A stretch of 64,000 bases of DNA from JAIUNP01 sp020161975 (lineage in GTDB: Bacteria > Pseudomonadota > Alphaproteobacteria > Rhizobiales > Beijerinckiaceae). Both the position numbers and the translations under genes were made by a program. Shown piece by piece: positions 1 through 8,239 of this stretch. Each line of letters opens with the position of its first letter. Position 1 is the stretch's first letter. The notes below the pieces were generated by a model. It ran no database searches, was not told the DNA's origin, and saw nothing but the letters and a program-made list of their open reading frames with translations. Location: positions 124,001 to 188,000 of the forward strand of contig DAIOGK010000002.1 in NCBI GenBank assembly GCA_036745275.1, written 5' to 3'.

Positions 1-139
1 CCACGCCCTCCTCTTCCAAGGCGACGCGGCGGCGCGAACATTGCGAGGCTGACAGACCAACCCTGTCCGCCAGTTCCTGATTGGTGAGGCGACCGTCTGC
101 TTGCAAGGCATCGAGAAGCCGGACGTCGAACTGATCCAT
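1..139 (-). CDS. Lrp/AsnC family transcriptional regulator (5' part only)
   Basis: Only the first 46 codons lie in the window; the rest runs off the left edge. The visible N-terminus (MDQFDVRLLDALQADGR, then LADRVGLS and SQCSRRRVALE) reads as the winged helix-turn-helix of the Lrp/AsnC family, whose members usually bind DNA as dimers or higher oligomers and sense an amino acid through a C-terminal RAM domain that cannot be seen here. It is divergent from hpd, with 128 bp between the two start codons, so an inferred job is control of hpd and aromatic amino acid breakdown in response to tyrosine, phenylalanine or a related ligand. Family call is firm; target and ligand are inference from position. 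Confidence 0.85.
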   Translation of the reverse strand, partial: MDQFDVRLLDALQADGRLTNQELADRVGLSASQCSRRRVALEEEGV

Positions 140-169
140 GACGGTTTCTTGCGTTAGTTTCTGATTTCA

Positions 170-248
170 TGCATATTTTTCGCATCAAAAGTCAATCGTG
201 AACCGCTTTCTCACGCCTCTTGCACGTCAATTCACGTATATTTTGCGT
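170..248. promoter_or_regulatory. divergent Lrp/hpd control region with two candidate 15-bp boxes
   Basis: Two 15-bp stretches with matching ends and an A/T-rich core lie between the divergent genes: TGCATATTTTTCGCA at 170-184 and ACGTATATTTTGCGT at 234-248. Both keep an ATATTTT core flanked by complementary G/C triplets, the general architecture of sites bound by Lrp-type regulators. The start-to-start spacing is about 64 bp, close to six helical turns. Binding by the adjacent Lrp protein is inference. Confidence 0.35.
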
Positions 249-267
249 AATAGAGGAGGAATACATC

Positions 268-1374
268 ATGGGTCCCTTTCCGCACGACGCCCAGCCTGCG
301 ACCATCAGTGCCGCCAATCCGGCCGGCACCGACGGCTTCGAGTTCGTCGAATTTGCCCATCCCGAGCCCGAAAAGCTGGCGCGGCTGTTCGAGCGCATGG
401 GCTATGTCGAGGTGGCGCGGCACAAGACGAAGGATATTTCCCTCTACCGGCAGGGCAACATCAACTACATCCTGAACCGCGAGCCTGGCTCCCATGCCGC
501 GCGCTTTGTCGAGGCCCATGGCCCCTGCGCGCCGGCCATGGCCTGGCGCGTGGTGGATGCCAAGGTGGCGCTGAAGCGCGTGCTGGACCTCGGCGGCACG
601 GAATATACCGGCGCCGACAAGTCACTCGATGTTCCGGCAGTGATCGGCATCGGCGGCTCACTGCTCTATCTGGTCGAGAACTACGGGGCAAAGGGCTCGC
701 CGTATACCCATGACTATGAGTGGCTAGGAGAGGTTGACCCTGCGCCGAAGGGCGTCGGCTTCTACTACATCGACCATCTCACGCACAACGTCATGCGCGG
801 GAACATGGATACCTGGTACAAATTCTACCACGACACCTTCAATTTCCGCGAAATCCGCTTCTTCAATATCGAAGGCAAGGTGACCGGCCTGCACAGCCGG
901 GCACTCACATCTCCCTGCGGCAAGATCCGCATTCCGATCAACGAAAGCTCTGACGACAAGAGCCAGATCGAGGAATATCTGAAGCGCTACAAGGGCGAGG
1001 GCATCCAGCATATCGCGGTCGGCACCGAGGATATCTATGCCGCGACCGATGCGATTGCAGATCAGGGGCTGAAGTTCATGCCTGGTCCGCCCGCGACCTA
1101 TTACGAAATGAGCCGGACGCGCGTGCATGATCATCAGGAGCCGCTCGACCGGATGATGAAGCACGGCATCCTGATCGACGGCGAAGGCGTGGTCGATGGC
1201 GGCGAGACCCGCATCCTGCTGCAAATCTTCTCGAAAACCGTGATTGGCCCGATCTTTTTCGAGTTTATCCAGCGCAAGGGCGATGATGGCTTCGGCGAGG
1301 GCAATTTCCGCGCGCTGTTCGAATCGATCGAGGAAGACCAGATCCGGCGCGGAGTACTGAAGGTCGGCGCCTGA
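268..1374 (+). CDS. hpd: 4-hydroxyphenylpyruvate dioxygenase
   Basis: Fe(II) dioxygenase that turns 4-hydroxyphenylpyruvate into homogentisate in tyrosine catabolism. The 368-residue protein has the family length and the two-repeat vicinal-oxygen-chelate fold. The metal ligands are visible: His in IDHLTHNV, His in EGIQHIAV and Glu in IFFEFIQRKG near the C-terminus, where the nearby Gly-Phe-Gly-x-Gly-Asn segment is also family-typical. I start it at the ATG at 268 because a strong ribosome-binding site, GAGGAGGA, sits 7 bp upstream; an earlier in-frame ATG at 220 has none. It stands alone and is divergent from the Lrp-type regulator; homogentisate dioxygenase and later steps are not next to it. 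Confidence 0.95.
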   Translation: MGPFPHDAQPATISAANPAGTDGFEFVEFAHPEPEKLARLFERMGYVEVARHKTKDISLYRQGNINYILNREPGSHAARFVEAHGPCAPAMAWRVVDAKVALKRVLDLGGTEYTGADKSLDVPAVIGIGGSLLYLVENYGAKGSPYTHDYEWLGEVDPAPKGVGFYYIDHLTHNVMRGNMDTWYKFYHDTFNFREIRFFNIEGKVTGLHSRALTSPCGKIRIPINESSDDKSQIEEYLKRYKGEGIQHIAVGTEDIYAATDAIADQGLKFMPGPPATYYEMSRTRVHDHQEPLDRMMKHGILIDGEGVVDGGETRILLQIFSKTVIGPIFFEFIQRKGDDGFGEGNFRALFESIEEDQIRRGVLKVGA

Positions 1375-1391
1375 AGCGGCGTTTTTGGGTT

Positions 1392-1468
1392 ACCCGCCTG
1401 CCGGCGGGGTCCCTCGCATCGGCTCGGCGTCGCTTTGCTCCTGTGGGGTGCCCGCCTCCCGGCGGGGC
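1392..1468. repeat. two tandem GC-rich hairpins between convergent genes
   Basis: Between the ends of hpd and puuD are two near-identical stem-loops, ACCCGCC-tgcc-GGCGGGGT at 1392-1410 and GCCCGCC-tccc-GGCGGGGC at 1450-1468, each embedded in a similar flanking sequence, so the unit looks duplicated with a period of about 58 bp. They could act as a bidirectional transcription stop for the convergent pair, but no run of T follows either stem. Confidence 0.5.
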
Positions 1469-1480
1469 TCCCTTCCCGCG

Positions 1481-2707
1481 CTATCCCTTCGGAACCCCGA
1501 GCCATTCAGCGAGTTGCCGCCGTTCTGCCGCCGTCATCTCGGTCAGGTTGTTCGGCGGCATCGCGTGGGTCAGCACGGACCACATGCGGATGGCCTCCGC
1601 CTCCTTGGCGATGCGCCGTGGCGTATCGAGCATCACGCCCTTCGGGGCGATCTGGATGCCGTCCCACACCGGCTCGGGCGCGTGGCACATCGAACAGCGG
1701 CTGGAGATGATGTCGACGACATGGGCCGGTGGATTGGCAAGCCCGGCAATGGCGACGTCAGGCACTTCACGCGGGGCAAGACCCAGGCGCTCGCGTCCGC
1801 CGGGCGAGGCCGCCATCGACACATAAAAGGCAATCATCATCGCAGCCGCAGCGACCGCCCAGGTCCACCATGGCGATTTCGCATGGTCGGCGTGGCGGAC
1901 GTTGTAAAAATGGCGGATGAGCGCGCCAGCGACGATGACCAGAAAGACAATCGCCGGAATGACGGCGGAATTGGCCCAGAACACCGGATAGTGGTTCGAG
2001 AGCATCATGAACAGCACGGGCAGCGTGATGTAATTGTTATGCGACGAGCGCTGCTTGGCCATCTTGCCGTATTTTGGGTCCGGCGTTTCGCCCCGCTCCA
2101 GCATGGCGATGACCTTGCGCTGGTTGGGCATGATGACCATGGCGACGTTGCCGGTCATCATCGTCGCCATCAGCGCGCCGGTGTGGATCATGGCGCCGCG
2201 ACCGGAAAAGACCTGGGTGTAGACCCATGATGTCAGCACAACATAGCCGAAACCCACCAGCGCCAGCGTCGTATCGTTCCTGCCCAGCGGCGACTTGCAG
2301 AGCTGGTCGTAGACCACCCAGCCCAGGGCCAGCGAGGCAAGGCCGATCAGGCTCGCCTGCGCCGTCGTCAGCGTCATCACGGAGGGGTCGATGAGATAGA
2401 GGGTCGCCTGCGCGTAATAAACCCATACCAACAGGAAAAAGCCGGAAATCCAGGTCCAGTAGCTCTGCCATTTGTGCCAGGTGATCTCGGCGGGAAGCGT
2501 TGCGGGCGCCACGAAGTACTTCCGCATCTCATAAAAGCCGCCGCCATGCACCTGCCAGGCCGAACCGCCAGCCTTGATCCCGGGATCGGGGCGTAACGAA
2601 GCATCGAGATGCATGAAGAAGAAGGAGGAGCCAATCCAGGCGATGGCCGTGATCACATGCAGCCAGCGGAGCAACATGCTGCCCCATTCCATCACATAGG
2701 CTTCCAA
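1481..2707 (-). CDS. puuD: membrane-bound urate hydroxylase with C-terminal cytochrome c domain
   Basis: PuuD oxidises urate to 5-hydroxyisourate, passing electrons to the respiratory chain instead of oxygen as soluble uricase does. The 408-residue protein opens with a membrane part (WLHVITAIAWIGSSFFFMHLD, then further hydrophobic helices to about residue 300) characteristic of the PuuD N-terminal family, and ends with a c-type haem motif CSMCH in the last 80 residues. I accept the TTG start at 2707 because GGGGAGGA lies 7 bp before it and the MEAYVMEW opening is conserved in the family; an internal ATG at 2692 is the alternative. Next to the other urate-degradation genes, divergent from a LysR regulator. 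Confidence 0.92.
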   Translation of the reverse strand: MEAYVMEWGSMLLRWLHVITAIAWIGSSFFFMHLDASLRPDPGIKAGGSAWQVHGGGFYEMRKYFVAPATLPAEITWHKWQSYWTWISGFFLLVWVYYAQATLYLIDPSVMTLTTAQASLIGLASLALGWVVYDQLCKSPLGRNDTTLALVGFGYVVLTSWVYTQVFSGRGAMIHTGALMATMMTGNVAMVIMPNQRKVIAMLERGETPDPKYGKMAKQRSSHNNYITLPVLFMMLSNHYPVFWANSAVIPAIVFLVIVAGALIRHFYNVRHADHAKSPWWTWAVAAAAMMIAFYVSMAASPGGRERLGLAPREVPDVAIAGLANPPAHVVDIISSRCSMCHAPEPVWDGIQIAPKGVMLDTPRRIAKEAEAIRMWSVLTHAMPPNNLTEMTAAERRQLAEWLGVPKG

Positions 2708-2815
2708 ACCCGCATCCTCCCCGCTTGATGAGGTATCCTAGCAAGTTCATCGCTGCTTGTGCCCTCGGCATTTTCGTGAGTATCTTCAAAATTCTTGAGG
2801 CAATCCCGAGGCCCG

Positions 2816-3736
2816 ATGAGCGGCATTCTCGAAAATATCCGCGTGTTCATGCGGGCGGTCGAAAGCGGCAGCTTTTCCGAAGCCGCGCGTGTCCTCAGGA
2901 TGTCCTCGGCGGTCGCCAGCTATCGCATCCGGATGCTGGAGGAGCACCTCGGCTGCCGCCTGCTGACCCGGACGACGCGGCGCATGAGCCTGACCGAGGC
3001 CGGCCGGATCTTTTATGAAAAATGCGTCGATGTGATCGAAGCGCTGGAGAGGGCGGAGGCGTCTGTTGCGGATCGGGGCGGCAGTCCGCGCGGTGCGCTG
3101 AAACTGACGGCGCCGCTCAATCTCGGACGCCGGGTGATTGCGCCGGTCGTTCAAACGTATCGAACAAAATATCCCGAAACCGAATTGCGCCTGCGCCTGT
3201 CCGACCATTTGCTCGACCTGGTGCAGGAGGCCGTTGATGTGGCTTTGCGCATGGCGAAACTCGAGGATTCCACCTTCACCCAGCGCAAGATTGCCGATGT
3301 GCGCCGGGTGATCGTCGCGGCTCCGGCCTATCTCGATGCGCGGGGCACGCCAGAGGTGCCGGACGATCTGTTGCAGCATGATTGCCTGCTGCTTCGCTTT
3401 CCCGGTTCCCGGCAGTTCCGCTGGACGTTGGGAAGCGGCGCGGAGGCGGTGACCATTCCTGTCTCCGGTCCAGTGGACGCGGATGACGGCGACGTGCTCA
3501 CCGACTGGTGTCTGGCCGGCATGGGGCTGGCACTGAAACCGCTCTACGAGGTCGCGCGACCGATCGCCGAGGGACGGCTGATGCCCGTCCTTGCCCGTTA
3601 CGCTCCCGAATCCGTCCCCCTTTCGGTGCTCTATCCGAGCCGACGGATGATTTCGCGCCGGGTGCGCGACCTTGTGGACGATCTTTACGAAACCTGCCGC
3701 AAGCATGTGGCAGGGGAACTGGCACTGCTGGGCTAG
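2816..3736 (+). CDS. LysR family transcriptional regulator of the purine island
   Basis: A 306-residue LysR-type regulator. Residues 1-60 form the helix-turn-helix (FMRAVESGSFSEAARVL, then SSAVASYRIRMLEEHLG and the conserved RTTRRMSLTEAG), and the rest is a two-lobed effector-binding domain. I start it at the ATG at 2816; a TTG at 2795 would add seven unlikely residues. It is divergent from puuD, with about 108 bp between, and ends 2 bp from the convergent deaminase. LysR proteins commonly control the gene they diverge from, so puuD and possibly the wider urate genes are the inferred targets; a purine degradation intermediate is the likely but unproven effector. Confidence 0.85.
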   Translation: MSGILENIRVFMRAVESGSFSEAARVLRMSSAVASYRIRMLEEHLGCRLLTRTTRRMSLTEAGRIFYEKCVDVIEALERAEASVADRGGSPRGALKLTAPLNLGRRVIAPVVQTYRTKYPETELRLRLSDHLLDLVQEAVDVALRMAKLEDSTFTQRKIADVRRVIVAAPAYLDARGTPEVPDDLLQHDCLLLRFPGSRQFRWTLGSGAEAVTIPVSGPVDADDGDVLTDWCLAGMGLALKPLYEVARPIAEGRLMPVLARYAPESVPLSVLYPSRRMISRRVRDLVDDLYETCRKHVAGELALLG

Positions 3737-3738
3737 GA

Positions 3739-4335
3739 TCAGTTCAGCGGAATGTCGTTCCCGTCCTTGCTCGCCTGATAGGTTTCCGACAATCCGGCAT
3801 AGGCGGTTTTGATCGCATCAAGGCGGGTATGGAACGCCTCGCGCGTATCCGCCGGCAGACGGTTGATCTCGGCGCGCAATCCATGGGCGGTCCAGAAGGC
3901 GTTGCGGTGGTTGTAACCGCCCGGTTCCAGCCGGAAGACCTCTTTCAGGATCTCCAGATCATGCGGAATGGCGAATTCGTCGCGGCTGTCTTCATGGCTG
4001 AACAGATACCAGAAATTGTCAAACCCGGCCCAGGTGATTGCCGAAAGGCAGAGCGAACATGGCTCATGCGTTGAAAGGAACAGGCAATCGCGCGTCGCGG
4101 GGCGCTGGTCAGCGGGCAGTTCGTAAAAGCGCTTCAGCGCGTGCATCTCGCCATGCCAGAGCGGGTTTTCGGTCTCGTTGTTGGTTTCGGCGATGACGAC
4201 CGAGCGGTCAGACTTGCGCAGGATGGCTGCGCCGAACACCTTGTTTCCGGCAGCAACGCCCGCCCGGGTTTTGGGCAGGATGTCCTGTTCGATCACAGTG
4301 ATGAAACGATCAATCAGCGCGGCATCGTCGTTCAT
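3739..4335 (-). CDS. nucleoside/nucleobase deaminase of the cytidine deaminase fold
   Basis: A 198-residue zinc hydrolase. The zinc site is visible as HGEMHAL (His ligand and the proton-shuttling Glu) and EPCSLC (the two Cys ligands). This fold includes guanine deaminase, cytosine deaminase and TadA. It is downstream of the purine permease and inside the urate island, so guanine deaminase (guanine to xanthine) or a related purine base deaminase is the best guess. The protein is longer than the usual 155-residue bacterial guanine deaminase of this fold, having an extra C-terminal helical tail of about 40 residues. Substrate is inference; fold and catalytic residues are plain. Confidence 0.75.
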   Translation of the reverse strand: MNDDAALIDRFITVIEQDILPKTRAGVAAGNKVFGAAILRKSDRSVVIAETNNETENPLWHGEMHALKRFYELPADQRPATRDCLFLSTHEPCSLCLSAITWAGFDNFWYLFSHEDSRDEFAIPHDLEILKEVFRLEPGGYNHRNAFWTAHGLRAEINRLPADTREAFHTRLDAIKTAYAGLSETYQASKDGNDIPLN

Positions 4336-4357
4336 TGGCTATTCCTCAAGAATGGAA

Positions 4358-4377
4358 GGCCGGCGTTGCCGCCGGCC
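4358..4377 (-). terminator. stem-loop after the purine permease
   Basis: A perfect 8-bp stem GGCCGGCG with loop TTGC and CGCCGGCC lies between the permease stop codon and the deaminase start. Read on the minus strand it follows the permease by 6 bases. Only a weak T-rich stretch follows, so it may attenuate rather than fully stop transcription into the deaminase gene. Confidence 0.5.
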
Positions 4378-4383
4378 CCTTCC

Positions 4384-5775
4384 TTATTCCGAACCATGGC
4401 TGGAGGCAGCCGCATCCGCCTCGGCCTCGGCCTGGCTTTTCACACCGTTGAAGTAGAGGTTCAACAGCACGGCCATGATCGCAGTGAGCAGGATGCCCGA
4501 ATGCAGCAGCGGCCCCAGCGACTTCGGCATGTACTGGAAGAACTTCGGCGCGACCAGCGGGATCATGCCGAAGCCGAGCGAGATTGCGACGATGTAGAGG
4601 TTGTTGCGGTTCCCGGCGAAATCGACCTGCGAGAGGATGCGGATGCCGGTGGCCGCGACCATGCCGAACATGACGATGCCGGCGCCGCCGAGCACGAACG
4701 TTGGCACGCTTTCGACAAGCTGCGCCAGCTTCGGCGTCAGGCCGAGCAACAGCAGGATCGCCCCGCCCGCCACCGCCACCCAGCGCGAGCGCACGCCGGT
4801 GACCCCGACAAGGCCGACGTTCTGTGAAAACGAGGTGTAGGGGAAGGTGTTGAACACGCCACCGATGATGGTGCCGATGCCATCGGCCCGGAGGCCACGC
4901 GTCAGGTCATCCTGCGAGAGCTTCTTGCCGGTCATGGTGCCGAGCGCAAGAAACATGCCGAGCGATTCAATCATGACCACGATCATCACAAGGCACATGG
5001 TGATGATCGAGACGACATCGAACACCGGCATTCCGAAGCTGAAGGGCGTCACGATGCCGAACCAGTCGGCCTTCGCCACCTTTTCAAAGCTCATCTTGCC
5101 GATAAGCATGGCGACAACCGAGCCTGCGATGATGCCCATCAGCACCGCAACGTTTGCGAGAAAGCCCTTGGCGTATTTGGTGAGGCCGAGGATGACGAGC
5201 AGCACGAAGCCGGCCACGCTCAGATGCACGGGATCACCGTAGCTCGGCAGCGTATCAACCGGGGCGCCCGCCGCCCAGTTGACGCCGATGCGCATCAGCG
5301 AAACGCCGATGATCAGAATGATCGAACCGGTCACGATGGGCGGGAAGAAACGGATCATCCGCGAGATGAAAGGCGAGATGAGGATACCAAACAGGCCGGC
5401 GGCGATCACAGAGCCGTAAATCATGTTGAGCGTCTGCTCCTTGGGCACCCCACCTGCCTTTCCGGCGGCGATCATCGCCAGCATCGGGCCGACAGACGCG
5501 AAGGTGACGCCCATCATCACGGGCAGGCGGATGCCAACACCCGGAAACCCGAGGGACTGGACCAAGGTGACGATGCCGCAGGCAAAGAGGTCGGCATTGA
5601 TCAGAAAGGCGATCTGCTGCGGCCCGAGATCAAGCGCACGACCGATGATCAGCGGCACGGCAACAGCGCCGGCATACATCACCAGAACGTGCTGGAGACC
5701 GAGCGCCAGCAGCTTTGGCGGCGCCAGCATCTCATCAACCGGATGGACCGGCGAAGGTTGCAGAGTGTTCGACAT
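4384..5775 (-). CDS. NCS2 family xanthine/urate permease
   Basis: An integral membrane symporter of the nucleobase-ascorbate transporter (NCS2) family, 463 residues with about 12-14 hydrophobic segments. The family signature QNVGLVGVTG is present in the C-terminal half. In the family this motif determines purine specificity, and its place beside puuD and uraH suggests urate or xanthine uptake. I start at the ATG at 5773-5775, which has GGGGGA 7 bp upstream; the reading frame extends a further 13 codons without good initiation signals. It is divergent from the uraH operon over a 174-bp control region. Transport family is sure; which purine is inferred from neighbours. Confidence 0.88.
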   Translation of the reverse strand: MSNTLQPSPVHPVDEMLAPPKLLALGLQHVLVMYAGAVAVPLIIGRALDLGPQQIAFLINADLFACGIVTLVQSLGFPGVGIRLPVMMGVTFASVGPMLAMIAAGKAGGVPKEQTLNMIYGSVIAAGLFGILISPFISRMIRFFPPIVTGSIILIIGVSLMRIGVNWAAGAPVDTLPSYGDPVHLSVAGFVLLVILGLTKYAKGFLANVAVLMGIIAGSVVAMLIGKMSFEKVAKADWFGIVTPFSFGMPVFDVVSIITMCLVMIVVMIESLGMFLALGTMTGKKLSQDDLTRGLRADGIGTIIGGVFNTFPYTSFSQNVGLVGVTGVRSRWVAVAGGAILLLLGLTPKLAQLVESVPTFVLGGAGIVMFGMVAATGIRILSQVDFAGNRNNLYIVAISLGFGMIPLVAPKFFQYMPKSLGPLLHSGILLTAIMAVLLNLYFNGVKSQAEAEADAAASSHGSE

Positions 5776-5949
5776 GTCCAATTCCCCCGGGGTGGCGCGG
5801 CTAGACTGCCGCATCTTGTTCCTTCGCCACCTTCCCGCGTGGGCGCGGAAATATTAACCGTCGAAATTGCGGATCATATTCAAAATAAATTTGGTAATCC
5901 TGTTGTCATGCCGTGCTAGCCTCCACAGCAAATCAGGGGAGAACGGATC

Positions 5950-6300
5950 ATGGCACGGCTGTCGACGCATGTTCTGGATACCAGCATCGGGCGGCCTGCT
6001 GCCGGCGTCGGATTGCAGCTTATCCGCATCGAGGACGGTCGTGAAATCGAGGTTGTGCGCGCCCGCACCAACAGCGACGGGCGCACGGATCAGCCGCTGC
6101 TCGCCGGCCCGGCTTATCGGCCCGGCACCTATGTGCTCTACTTTAACGTTCGCGACTATTTCACCCGCCGGACGCCGGCGGTGGACTCGCCCTTCCTCGA
6201 CATCGTGCCGATCCGCTTCACCATGGCCGAACCCGACGGGCATTATCATGTGCCGCTCGTCGTCACGCCCTGGAGCTATTCGACCTACAGGGGGTCCTGA
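5950..6300 (+). CDS. uraH: 5-hydroxyisourate hydrolase (transthyretin-like)
   Basis: Hydrolyses 5-hydroxyisourate, the unstable product of urate oxidation, to OHCU. The 116-residue protein has the transthyretin-like layout: active-site His in LSTHVLD near residue 7, the HYHVPLVV strand near residue 98, and the diagnostic C-terminal tetrapeptide YRGS. AGGGGAGA lies 7 bp before the ATG. First gene of a tight operon, with 2 bp to the next gene, so it would be made together with the enzyme that uses its product. Confidence 0.95.
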   Translation: MARLSTHVLDTSIGRPAAGVGLQLIRIEDGREIEVVRARTNSDGRTDQPLLAGPAYRPGTYVLYFNVRDYFTRRTPAVDSPFLDIVPIRFTMAEPDGHYHVPLVVTPWSYSTYRGS

Positions 6301-6302
6301 GC

Positions 6303-7745
6303 ATGACCTATCCGCGCGACATGATCGGCTATGGCGAGAGGCCGCCCCATCCCCGTTGGCCGGGGAATGCCCGCATCGCCGTGCAGTTCGTCATCAACTA
6401 CGAAGAGGGCGGCGAGAACAACATCCTGCATGGTGATGAGGCCTCGGAGGCATTTTTGTCCGAGATCGTCGGTGCCGCGCCCTGGCCGGGCCAGCGGCAC
6501 ATGAACATGGAATCCATCTACGAATACGGCTCGCGCGCCGGCTTCTGGCGGCTCCACCGGCTTTTCACGGAACGCAAACTTCCGGTGACTGTGTTCGGCG
6601 TGGCGAGCGCCATGGCCCGTCATCCGGGCGTCGTCGATGCGATGGTTTCGGCGGGGTGGGACATTGCAACCCATGGTCTGAAGTGGATCGACTATCGTAA
6701 CGTACCCGAGGAGATCGAAGCGGCCCATATCGCCGATGCGGTCGCGATCCAGACGGAGCTGACGGGCCGGCGTCCACTCGGGATTTACCAGGGCCGTACA
6801 TCCGCCCACACGCTCAAACTGTCGCAGGAAGAGGGTGGTTTTCTCTGGTCTGCCGACACATACGCCGACGATCTACCCTACTGGGTCGAGGGACCGAACG
6901 GGCGCGGCGGCACCGGGCCGTTCCTGATGGTGCCTTATACGCTCGATGCCAACGACATGCGCTTTGCGACACCGCAGGGCTTCAATACGGGCGAGCAATT
7001 CCTCACCTATCTCAGGGACAGTTTCGACACGCTCTACGCAGAGGGCGCCGAAGCACCGAAGATGCTGTCCATCGGCCTCCACTGCCGGCTCGTGGGCCGC
7101 CCTGGCCGCATTGCTGCGCTGGCACGTTTTCTCGATCATATCGCCGGTCATGAGGGTGTGTGGGTCGCAACGCGGCAGGCGATTGCCGAGCACTGGGTGA
7201 TGCAGCATCCGCCAGCGGGCGGCTGGCGGCCCTCGCATCTGTCGCGTGCGCTGTTCGTTGCCCGCTTCGGCGGCATTTTTGAACATTCGCCCTGGGTAGC
7301 CGAACGGGCGTTCGATGCCGGGCTTGGCGCCATGGCGGATACAGCGGAGGGGCTGCACGCCGCGATGGTGAAAGCCATGCGCGCGGGCACCGACGATCAG
7401 AAGCGCGATCTCATCCTCAAGCACCCCGACCTTGCCGGTAAACTGGCGATGGCGAAACAACTCACGGCAGAGTCCACCGCCGAACAGGCTTCTGCCGGGC
7501 TGGATCATCTGACAGATGCCGAGAAAGCCCGGTTCACGGCGCTGAACGACGCCTACAAGGCGCGGTTCGGCTTTCCCTATATTCTCGCGGTCAAGGGGCG
7601 AACCAAGGCCGAAATCCTCGCCAATTTCGAGGAGCGCCTCGGCAATAACCCGGAGCAGGAATTTGCAACCGCGCTGACGCAGATCGAGCGCATCGCGCTG
7701 CTGCGGCTCAGTGATCTGCCGGGTCTTGCGAGGCTCGCGCCATGA
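6303..7745 (+). CDS. puuE-uraD: fusion: allantoinase PuuE + OHCU decarboxylase UraD
   Basis: A 480-residue two-domain enzyme. Residues 1 to about 300 are a polysaccharide-deacetylase-fold allantoinase of PuuE type (NMESIYEYGSRAGFWRL, ATHGLKWIDYR, GLHCRLVGRPGR). Residues about 318-475 are OHCU decarboxylase (LSRALFVARFGGIFEHSPW, KHPDLAGKLA with the catalytic His, EQASAGLD, FGFPYILAVKGRTKAEIL). UraD makes S-allantoin from OHCU; PuuE opens it to allantoate, so two consecutive steps sit in one chain, but in reverse order along it. Lies 2 bp after uraH, whose product is the UraD substrate, and overlaps allA by ATGA. Confidence 0.93.
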   Translation: MTYPRDMIGYGERPPHPRWPGNARIAVQFVINYEEGGENNILHGDEASEAFLSEIVGAAPWPGQRHMNMESIYEYGSRAGFWRLHRLFTERKLPVTVFGVASAMARHPGVVDAMVSAGWDIATHGLKWIDYRNVPEEIEAAHIADAVAIQTELTGRRPLGIYQGRTSAHTLKLSQEEGGFLWSADTYADDLPYWVEGPNGRGGTGPFLMVPYTLDANDMRFATPQGFNTGEQFLTYLRDSFDTLYAEGAEAPKMLSIGLHCRLVGRPGRIAALARFLDHIAGHEGVWVATRQAIAEHWVMQHPPAGGWRPSHLSRALFVARFGGIFEHSPWVAERAFDAGLGAMADTAEGLHAAMVKAMRAGTDDQKRDLILKHPDLAGKLAMAKQLTAESTAEQASAGLDHLTDAEKARFTALNDAYKARFGFPYILAVKGRTKAEILANFEERLGNNPEQEFATALTQIERIALLRLSDLPGLARLAP

Positions 7746-8230
7746 TTTCGCTCGCCGTCACGCCGTTGACCCCCGAGGCCTTCGCCCCGTTCGGCGAGGT
7801 GCTCGACACGCGGGGCGACCCCATCCTCATCAACGCCGGTTTTGCCCGTCGGCACAATGATCTCTGCACGGTGGACGTTGCGCCCGAGGGCGGCGCCACA
7901 AACGTCAGCATCTTCGTGGCCAAGGCACGGACCTTGCCGCTGCTCATTACGATGATGGAGCGGCATCCGCTCGGAAGTCAGGCCTTCATGCCCTTGCAGG
8001 ACCAGCCTTGGCTTGCCGTGGTCTGCATTGATCCCGCCGATCCATCGACGTTCCGCGCCTTCGCTTGCACTGGCCGGCAGGGGGTCAACTATGCCCGCGA
8101 TGTCTGGCATTTTCCCCTTGTCACCTTTGCTGATGGCGACCGCTTCATGGTGGTGGACCGGAAAGGGCCGGGCAACAACCTCGAAGAACGCTTCCTGCCG
8201 CAGGACCGCCACCTGACCGTTTCCCGCTGA
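7742..8230 (+). CDS. allA: ureidoglycolate lyase
   Basis: Splits ureidoglycolate to glyoxylate and urea. The 162-residue cupin-like protein has the family landmarks FAPFGEVLD near the N-terminus, MERHPLGSQAF in the middle, GVNYARDVWHFPL and a C-terminal NLEERFL segment. It overlaps the end of puuE-uraD by four bases (ATGA), indicating translational coupling, and is followed 9 bp later by allE, which makes its substrate. Confidence 0.93.
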   Translation: MISLAVTPLTPEAFAPFGEVLDTRGDPILINAGFARRHNDLCTVDVAPEGGATNVSIFVAKARTLPLLITMMERHPLGSQAFMPLQDQPWLAVVCIDPADPSTFRAFACTGRQGVNYARDVWHFPLVTFADGDRFMVVDRKGPGNNLEERFLPQDRHLTVSR

Positions 8231-8239
8231 GAGCATGAC

